NCBI GenBank assembly: GCA_943704425.1
Contig: CALSCP010000879.1
Span: forward strand, 1 to 25,764
DNA length: 25,764 nt
From: Ministeria vibrans ATCC 50519
Lineage: Eukaryota; Opisthokonta; Filasterea
Direction of reading: 5' to 3'
Shown: positions 18,636-25,764 of the stretch, piece by piece
Position numbering within the stretch: position 1 is the stretch's first letter
Layout of the letters: each line of letters starts with the position of its first letter
The notes under the pieces: generated by a model
Seen by the model: only the letters and a program-made list of their open reading frames with translations
Told to the model about the DNA's origin: nothing
Databases searched by the model: none
Position numbers and translations under genes: made by a program

Positions 18636-20254
18636 ATGACTTGCCCTCTTGGCCACGGCTCTGCATCTGGTGCATTCTCGACAAACCCGTCGGCTATCTC
18701 AGGAGGCGGCGAGTCGGTTGTGTCTGACTTGGGACGGTGCGAGTTTTTTTGTCATTCGCCTTTTTCGCCCGTCCACCCCACTCACACCCACACTCATCCC
18801 CATCGCCTTGCGCAGGAAGGGTGGCACTTACTATCCGGACTATCTGCAGCTTGGAAAGCTCTTGTCGTGCCAGGTAGGAAGGAGGACTGTCTGTGTTCGT
18901 GTGGATGCTCACTTTCGTCGTGTCATTTGCACAGGATATGTTGAGCGCCAAGGCCGGCTCGCCGCAGCACGATGAACATCTCTTTATTGTCATCCACCAA
19001 GGTAGGACTGCGCGGCAACCAAGGGTCAGTGCGAGCTTTTATATTTCTTTTGCAGTTTACGAACTTTGGTTTAAGCAAATCCGTTTCGAGCTGCAGTCCG
19101 TCCTCGACCTGTTCTCGGGCGAAGAGGTTGACGAGCGCAAAATGTTGCAGATCACTCAACGACTTGAGCGTATCTGCGAAATCGAGAAGGTCAGTCAACT
19201 TCCACTGTTTCAACCGGCGGTTGTGAGTGTGCACAGTCATTCTTATTACACTGTTTTTTTTTTTTGTTACTCTCAGGTCCTCATTCAACAACTTCAGGTG
19301 CTCGAGACAATGACTGCACTGGATTTTATGGATTTCCGTGAGTATCTTGTGCCGGCGAGTGGCTTTCAAAGCACACAGTTCCGCACAGTCGAGACCCTCT
19401 TGGGTTTGCGTCACGACAACCGACCTCTTCACAGTCAGGAAATCTTTTGGAAGCATTTCAACGAGGCGGACGCCGAGAGTCTGCGCGAAACCCACAAGCA
19501 ACAGTCACTTCTGACTCTTGTTGAGGTATAGTAACAAAAAATGTGTGTACTATTTTTATTATTATTATGATTGTTATGACGTTTTATTATGTTTTATTAT
19601 GTTTTATTATGTTTTATTATTATTGTGTAGAAATGGCTCGAACGAACTCCTGGTCTTAATGACAGCGAATTTTGGGACCGCTACAAGAAAGTTGTTCGTG
19701 AGAGTAAGAGTACAATAATTATTAAGAAACACCACTTTTTTTCTGATGCTCCTTCTGTAGCGCTTGCGGGGCAGCGAGAGCAAGTGGAGTCGTCGTCGCA
19801 CGAGGCCGAGTCGAAGAAGTCCATTCTGGAGGAATGCGAGCGCAACGAGCGGTCGTTTGAGTCGCTGCTGAGCAAAGAGAAGCACGACGAGATGCGTTCG
19901 CGAGGAGACCGACGACTGTCGCACAGTGCCTATATCGCAGCTATCATGATTAATCTGTACCGCGACGAGCCACGCTTCCACTTGCCCTTCCGTCTGTTGA
20001 CGCTACTCATGGACGTTGACTCGCTGCTCAACAAGTGGCGCTATCAGCACACGCTCATGGTGCAACGCATGATCGGCAACAAGCTGGGTACAGGCGGCTC
20101 GTCGGGCTACCAGTACCTGCGCAGCACCGCTGGTGACCGCTATCGCATCTTCATCGACCTCTTCAACCTCAGCACGTTTCTTGTGCCCCGCAGCAAAATC
20201 CCTCCGCTTGGCAAGGACCTCAAGGACCGCCTCGCCACCTTCCCTGCAGAGTAG
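18636..20254 (+). CDS. TDO2: Tryptophan 2,3-dioxygenase
   Basis: Heme dioxygenase that opens the indole ring of L-tryptophan to N-formylkynurenine, the first step of the kynurenine pathway, in the cytosol. Seven exons keep phase: 18636-18736, 18816-18873, 18935-19001, 19056-19189, 19277-19525, 19631-19703 and 19761-20254, giving about 391 residues (the human enzyme has just over 400). Family landmarks in order are GGTYYPDYLQLGKLLSCQ, HDEHLFIVIHQ with the active-site His, YELWFKQIRFEL, LETMTALDFMDFREYL, ASGFQSTQFR, WLERTPGL, DSLLNKWRYQH with the proximal heme His, and GTGGSSGYQYLRS, which contacts substrate. All are intact. The ATG at 18636 is preferred over an upstream in-frame ATG at 18546, because MTCPLGHG resembles the start of animal TDO and the upstream stretch is low complexity. 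Intron 1 uses a GTGCGA donor; most others here use GTA. Confidence 0.96.
19581..19620 (+). repeat. Four perfect copies of GTTTTATTAT in TDO intron 5
   Basis: A 10-bp unit is repeated four times with no mismatch, inside the 105-nt intron 19526-19630. It is flanked by further ATT-rich sequence and looks like a simple slippage repeat. Confidence 0.95.
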
Positions 20255-20449
20255 CATACATAGAGCCAACAGTACAAACCCCTCTTCTATCTTTTTTTAT
20301 ACATGCAGTGCCCAGTCAGTTACTGTGTATAATAATTGCACACACGCACATGTCATAAGTATGCCCTCCTTTTTTCATCTATTTATCTAGTTTCAGTTTC
20401 CTTTCTTTTTTTTCATTCTTAGTACAAGGAGCCATTGCCACACAATTAT

Positions 20450-22326
20450 TCAACTAGAGGAGAGCAGCAACTGCATGTGCGCAACAACAGTGTCGAGACG
20501 CACTCGGTGCTGGTCCATCGAGTCACGATCGCGCAGCGTCACCGTGCCGTCGACACCCGTCTGTGCGTCCACTGTCACACACACTGGCACTCCGATCATG
20601 TCCGCATGAACATACCTGAAATCACACACCAAAAAAATGTAAGCCTTGGTTGGTGCACTACCTCCCACGCACACAACTGTACCGTTTGCCCACACTTCGC
20701 CTCACACTAAGCGATGCTTCAATTCCTTCATCGACCAGTGCCTTCCAGATATCCTGCGCCGGCGCCATAAACTCAGGCTTTTCCACCAGCGGCAGCACGC
20801 ACACTTTGACAGGCGCAATTCTGCACAATCTCGTCAGTCGCCTCTTTCCCGCTCTATTTCTCTCTCACTTTTTCTTTTTTTCTTTTTCTTTTTTTTTGTT
20901 TCTCTTTCTCTCTGATCTCTTTGATTTTCCATCATTTTGACTCAACCCAACCTTTTTCGCTCTTCTCCCGAATTTAATATGATACCTTGGATGAAAGTGG
21001 AACACCTCTCGGATCGCACTGCGACCAGTCGGCTGAACCTGCTCAAAGGCATCGTAGAGGTAGGCAAGTAGACCGCGCGTGAGGCCCGCCGACGGCTCCA
21101 CCACACTCGGCACAAACGTAGAGGTGCCAGTGGTCACGTCTACATTCACGCCGGTCGCCTGCTTCATCCGCTCTAGATCATACGCGCCACGCACAGCAAT
21201 GCTTTCCAACTCGCCCACACCAAACGGAAATGCCCGATACTCAATGTCAATTCCTGCTCGCGCATAGTGTGCCAATCCCCCTTCCAGACGCACCGCTGCA
21301 AAATTCTCGGGGGTGCGGGCGTACCGACGCCACCACGCCAGTCGCTGCGTTGCCAACTCCTCAAACTTCGCCTCTTCCGTGCCCGGCACACAAAAGTAGG
21401 CGCACTCCATTTGCTCAAACTCGCGTGTTCGAAACACCAAATGCTCGCACATGAGCTCGTCGCGGTACGAGCGCCCAATCTGCGCCAAACCAAATGGCAC
21501 ACGCACATTCGGCATCACCGACGCCGTAGGATAGTACATGCACAACCCTTGTGTCGTCTCGGGACGCAAGCGTAACTGCTCCGACCCCGTGCCAACACTG
21601 AACATGCCACTGCGCGTCTGGGGAGCCGTAAAAAACGGCGAGCGCGACTCGTCGTCCAGGCAGTTTTGCCACGGTACTCGTACCTCGTCTACCTCCTTCG
21701 TCGCCGTCTCATTCACGTGCTCCCGCGACGAGTCGCTAGTAGCAGCCGTACCCATCAGAACGAGTTCCTCCGGTGTTGATGCTTGCACGTTGACACGCAC
21801 ACTCAGTTCGGTTTTGCTGGGCTTCAGGACGTGTGCGCCGGGGGCGAGCCTGGTCGTGATGGTGTGGACCCACTCGTCGCGTTCCGCTTGCGACGACGTC
21901 AGCATGGTCAGATTCACGTAGGGCCTCTTGGTGCTCGCTGTTGTCAGGGACTCGAGCGCACACTGCGGCGCTGTGGCGCGCACCCGTCGACCGCTCAACA
22001 AGCACTGTCTGAATGTCTCCGTAAAATTCTCCTCATGGCCCGACGCCTGCAAGACGCGCCGGGGCAACAGCAAGGAGGTTTCAATCTCGTGCACATCGTG
22101 CTGACGCGTGATCATCTCGCGGCGCCTGCCAACACAAATGCGACAATGAAAAAGCGGTGCGACCCCATCCAATCTCATCCGATCGTTACCACTCGTTCGC
22201 GATGTTTCTTTTCATGGCCACTCCCAACGGACCATAATCCACCAGTCCACGCACTCCACCGTACGGACTGGCACTCCGCGATACAAAGCCCAGTCGCTCC
22301 ATCAGCGGCAGGACGCGGTTACTCAT
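20450..22326 (-). CDS. GARS: Glycine--tRNA ligase (class II, alpha2 type)
   Basis: Charges tRNA-Gly with glycine. Four exons on the minus strand: 22190-22326, 20986-22125, 20683-20820 and 20450-20615. All joins are GT-AG and in phase, giving about 526 residues. Landmarks: [14 protein letters not shown] in exon 1, [28 protein letters not shown] (usually RPETAQGI), [25 protein letters not shown] (motif 2), [19 protein letters not shown], and [14 protein letters not shown] (motif 3; usually GLDR). Exons 3-4 hold the anticodon-binding domain with [25 protein letters not shown] and TVTLRDRDS. There is no WHEP domain and no obvious targeting peptide. The protein is shorter and more divergent than typical cytosolic GlyRS. 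Whether it serves cytosol, mitochondria or both cannot be seen. Intron 2 (20821-20985) is GA-rich on the coding strand. Confidence 0.93.
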
Positions 22327-22410
22327 GTTGATTAAAAATGAAGTATAATGTGAAATTCTTCAATTATTTTTCATTCATTCTGTCACAATTTTGCATTTCT
22401 GATTGACAAA
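22327..22410. promoter_or_regulatory. 84-bp divergent promoter, GlyRS / BRD8-like gene
   Basis: Only 84 bp separate the start codons of two divergently transcribed genes. The stretch is AT-rich (ATTAAAAATGAAGTATAATG, then ATTATTTTTCATTCATTC). It must contain both 5' UTRs and the core promoters. No named motif is convincing. Confidence 0.6.
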
Positions 22411-24344
22411 ATGACTTGCTGGACAAAGGAGGAGCAATTGTGCTTGACGCAAGCGGTGCGTGAATGTGGCGAGAACGACTGGGAGGCGGTTGCTTGTAAA
22501 CTCAAACCCATCCTGGAGAAAACACGTCCTGCCGAATGGTACGCACCCGATGTGTGCAAGAAGGTCTTTGCCCAGCTTGTCGAGGGTGTTTCGCGTGGTC
22601 GCCGCAGCCAACGTACGCCCCTCCAATGCTTTAGGACCACATCGACATTCTGATTCTTCGCTTTTGCCTCTTTTCAGCGTCTGTCGTCGAAACCGCGTCG
22701 GATCTAGTCTTTCGCAAGCTCTGGACCGACATGATTGACATGCTGAAGAAAGAGACGCGCGGGCACTATGTCCTGTACAAGCGCACACGCCAGGAGATGG
22801 AGGCAATTCGTGCGGGCGTGTTTGACGATTCGCTCTCCTATCATGTCGAACAACTGGCCGTCTACGAGAAGTATCTCAAGGATGCCGAGGCGGCGCACGC
22901 CGAAGGCCGTCCTCCACCCCTTGCTGTCGAACCTCCAAAGCTTCAGCTCCATCACGATACACTTCCCGAAGCGGCTCTCGTCGACGACATGACCGTCGCA
23001 CTCACCGAAGTGCTGCGTGCCCGTCCTTCGTCGTCGTCTGCAAAGGCACGCAAAGGCAGCAGCAGCAGCTCACGACGCGGTGGAAGTATTGGCCGTCCAC
23101 CAGGCTCAGCCGCACGCCAACGTACCCTCTCGGGTGCCAGTGTGCCCGGTACGCCCGACCCCGATAGTCAAGCCGACCTCGCCGCCATACAGACCGCCGA
23201 AGATGTCGCCGCTCTGCGCCAAGACCACGCTTCTGCGTCCTCTACGTTGTATCACGTTGCATCGCCGTCAACCACGACAACACCAGCAGCGACAACAACA
23301 ACCACTACCCCAACTACGACGACGACGACGACGACGACGGCGACGGCGACTGTAGAACCCGCTGCGGCAGCAGCAAGCGCACATCCAGCGCTTACTGTCA
23401 CAAGCTCTTCCACGACAAGTGCACCACCACCCTCCATTGCCATTGTCGAGCAGCCTCCAACACCTGCTGCTGCCGAGACAGAGCCTGCAACCCCCGTCGA
23501 AAACAACCAAGAAGATCCATTGCCGCCTGTCGCTGCACTCGACACATCGACTCAAGCACCTGCTGTGCCATCTACACCCGAGGTGGCCCACACCGCGGCT
23601 TCGCCGCGCAGCGCCTCTCCAGCCCAGTCGCGTGGCACGCGCCAACACCACTCCCGTGCTCAGACACCCACTCTGCGCACCACTCCCACCCTCGCCACTG
23701 CTGCAGCCGCATCAGCCTTCGACTCGGAGGGTTCGCGTACCCTCGACACGCTTCTCTATGCACGCCCATGTCCCCCGCCCCTCACTCCGCAGCAACGCAA
23801 GTTGCTCCTGCGCACTGTCTGGACCAACATCTCGAACCACCGTTGCGGCAGTATCTTCAAGAAACCCATCACCGAACACGAAGCGCCTGGCTACCACGAG
23901 AGTGTGTTGCGGGCCATGGACCTGCAGACCATCAAACGCCGTGTCGAAGACGGCTCCATCCACACCACACGCGACTTTCTGCGCGACCTCTACCTCATGG
24001 TCCACAACGCCCTCATGTACAACAGCAGCGACTCGGATATTGCCCAGTATGCCCTTGACATCCGCGAGGAAATCACTCGCCTTGTCACCGAGTTCATGCT
24101 GGCCGAGGACACCGCTCTCGAGCAAATGCAACAACAACACAACACACCCAATGGTGACGACAACAACGACCCTGATGATACGCCTCTTGATACTTCAGCA
24201 CTCTCCTCTTCATCGACCCTCACCACTCCTACACGCGCCACGTCATTGCGCAAGAAGCGTCGTCGGTCCGCCACCGACTCGGCTGATGCAGACGCCGAAG
24301 ACAAACTAGCAACCTCCACTCCAAGCAAGAAATCGAAGAAGTAG
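22411..24344 (+). CDS. BRD8: BRD8-like SANT and bromodomain protein (TIP60/NuA4 complex candidate)
   Basis: Probably a nuclear subunit of the TIP60/NuA4 histone acetyltransferase complex, reading acetyl-lysine. Two exons, 22411-22612 and 22678-24344, encode about 622 residues. The N-terminus is a SANT-like WTKEEQLCLTQAVRECGENDWEAV. After the intron, VVETASDLVFRKLWTDMIDMLKKE and YKRTRQEMEAIRAGVFDDSL match the order of elements I recall in animal BRD8: SANT-like domain, VVET helix, then RYxRLKxxAELIQAG. A long disordered Ser/Thr/Ala/Pro region follows (about residues 190-420). The bromodomain (about 440-545) has FKKPITEHEAPGYHESV, MDLQTIKRRV and NALMYNSSDSDI, with the acetyl-lysine-binding Asn in MYNSSD. 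The C-terminus has basic NLS-like runs (LRKKRRRS, SKKSKK). It shares an 84-bp divergent promoter with GlyRS. Family assignment is strong; complex membership is inferred. Confidence 0.9.
23270..23350 (+). repeat. Thr-coding ACN-rich simple repeat in the BRD8-like gene
   Basis: ACA/ACC/ACT codons are followed by an uninterrupted run of ACG triplets around 23316-23339. They encode a polythreonine-rich stretch in the disordered linker between the N-terminal helices and the bromodomain. It is probably length-variable. Confidence 0.85.
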
Positions 24345-24396
24345 TGCTACGTAACTCTGACAAGCGCACAAACGTTGGCTGAAAGGGGTTGCGCAC

Positions 24397-24402
24397 AATA
24401 AA
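24397..24402 (+). terminator. Poly(A) signal of the BRD8-like gene
   Basis: Canonical AATAAA lies 53 nt after the TAG stop of the BRD8-like gene, within GCGCACAATAAAGTACAC. Position and sequence both fit. The remaining stretch to 24630 holds nothing else I recognise. Confidence 0.7.
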
Positions 24403-24630
24403 GTACACTCAGTACACCACTGTACATGTATCAAATATGAATGGATGGTGGCGCCAGAGCGGATGGCTGTGTCGCTCTGGCGCTGCTTGCAAGTCAATCG
24501 TGAGTCAATCACAATACCAAAAAGTATATTATTAATCTTGAATAATTGTCAACGCTCGTTCCTCAGTAGTCACTAGTCAGTGACGAGTCTCCTCACTTTA
24601 TTTTGCCTCTCTGCTCCTCTTTCGACGCGG

Positions 24631-25316
24631 ATGTCGTCTGCTTCTGCCCGCTGTAAGCACAGCCCGTCCCTTTGCCTTTCTTCCACTCGCTTCCCTTTTG
24701 CGCGACCGCTCAAGAGGGAAGCGATGCTCTAGTGCTGCATTGGATAGCATATAATGCAGCCTGTCGTCGCGCGCCTGCTCCCCAGCAGCCCATATTGCCA
24801 CTGTGACTGTTGCAAAAGAAACAAAACATTGATGGTTTTTTTTTTCTTCTTTTTTTCTTCTTCTCTCTTTTCCCTCTTTGTCACTTTCATGTAGCGCCGT
24901 CGACAACGAGCGACTCGTCAACACACCAAGGGTCGAAGCGCAAGGGACTGTTTGGCGGATTCAAGAAGAACAAGGCGTCGGCGAGCCAGACTGAGTATTC
25001 GTCGGGTCCGTCGGCATTCGCGCAGATCAGCCAACAGCGACAGTCACTGCCAGCGGGACTCTCGGCCGTCCACGAGCCGCATCATCATCATCATGCGGGC
25101 GACCCGTCCGATGTCTTTGAGGACGCCTCCACTGCCAGCGCCTCGGCCGCCTCCCCGCCGCCCACAGCGTCGTCCTCCACGGCAACCACTCCTGTGGCAT
25201 CAGCGGCAGTCCCTCTCAAGTCGACTCGCGGCGAGCGCAACAGCGTTTCCTCCGTGATCTCCGTAGTTGACAAGGGTGAACGGTGTCGCCATGGCTACCT
25301 GCCCCCAGCCATGACG
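24631..25316 (+). CDS. Unrecognised Ser/Ala-rich protein, N-terminal two exons only
   Basis: Exon 1 (24631-24652, starting MSSASAR) splices through GTAAGC...ATGTAG to exon 2 (24895-25316), which is open for 140 codons in the joined frame and ends at a GTACGA donor. The visible 148 residues are low complexity: a basic KRKGLFGGFKKNK patch, a five-His run (CAT repeated, 25080-25094), a Ser/Ala/Pro/Thr-rich stretch, then a more ordered-looking RGERNSVSSVISVVDKGERC ending in HGYLPPAM. No domain is recognisable. The basic GLFGGFKK patch plus Ser-rich flanks would suit a phosphorylated adaptor or membrane-associated protein, but that is a guess. The rest lies beyond the window. Confidence 0.65.

Positions 25317-25764
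<448 letters not shown>

Overview
The window looks like nuclear DNA from a unicellular relative of animals (Holozoa), most plausibly a choanoflagellate or similar protist. This is an inference. The grounds are short GT-AG introns (51 to 300 nt), closely spaced genes on both strands, a receptor tyrosine kinase with animal-style EGF and sushi ectodomains, a BRD8-type chromatin gene, and an animal-type tryptophan 2,3-dioxygenase. The intact genes stop at TGA or TAG, so the standard code appears to apply.

Layout: (1) 1-3864, minus strand: a STAND ATPase with an N-terminal HEPN-like module, a coiled coil, NB-ARC, a winged helix and a beta-propeller that runs off the window. It carries two frameshifts and one in-frame stop. 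(2) 3865-5285: AT-rich intergenic DNA ending in a perfect (CT)47 tract. (3) 5286-12643, plus strand: a seven-exon receptor tyrosine kinase with a signal peptide, GCC2/GCC3-type cysteine repeats, 25 EGF repeats, about four sushi-like domains, one TM helix, a tyrosine-motif juxtamembrane tail and a kinase domain. It has one in-frame TAG. (4) 13253-17791, minus strand: a second STAND ATPase (NACHT) with the same kind of N-terminal HEPN-like module but a polytopic membrane C-terminus. (5) 17976-18440, plus: a DUF4396 membrane protein. (6) 18636-20254, plus: tryptophan 2,3-dioxygenase in seven exons. (7) 20450-22326, minus: glycyl-tRNA synthetase in four exons. (8) 22411-24344, plus: a BRD8-like SANT/bromodomain protein. 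(9) 24631-25316 and beyond, plus: the first two exons of an unrecognised low-complexity protein, then an intron filled by a CT-rich minisatellite.

The most interesting content is the pair of STAND ATPases flanking the receptor kinase. Their ATPase cores (NB-ARC versus NACHT) and C-termini (beta-propeller versus multi-pass membrane domain) are unrelated. Yet both begin with a recognisably similar domain ending in the HEPN RNase signature RNxxAH, and this domain resembles my recollection of human CXorf38. This suggests an NLR-like sensor family in which one HEPN effector is joined to different switches and sensors, including a membrane-embedded version with a cysteine-rich, N-glycosylatable loop on the predicted outer face. 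The remaining genes (DUF4396, TDO, GlyRS, BRD8) look like housekeeping or metabolic genes with no evident functional link to this pair.

A composite repeat (a CAAAGTGATAGAG-type minisatellite of about 31 bp plus a long GA/CT tract) occupies introns of two unrelated genes in opposite orientation.
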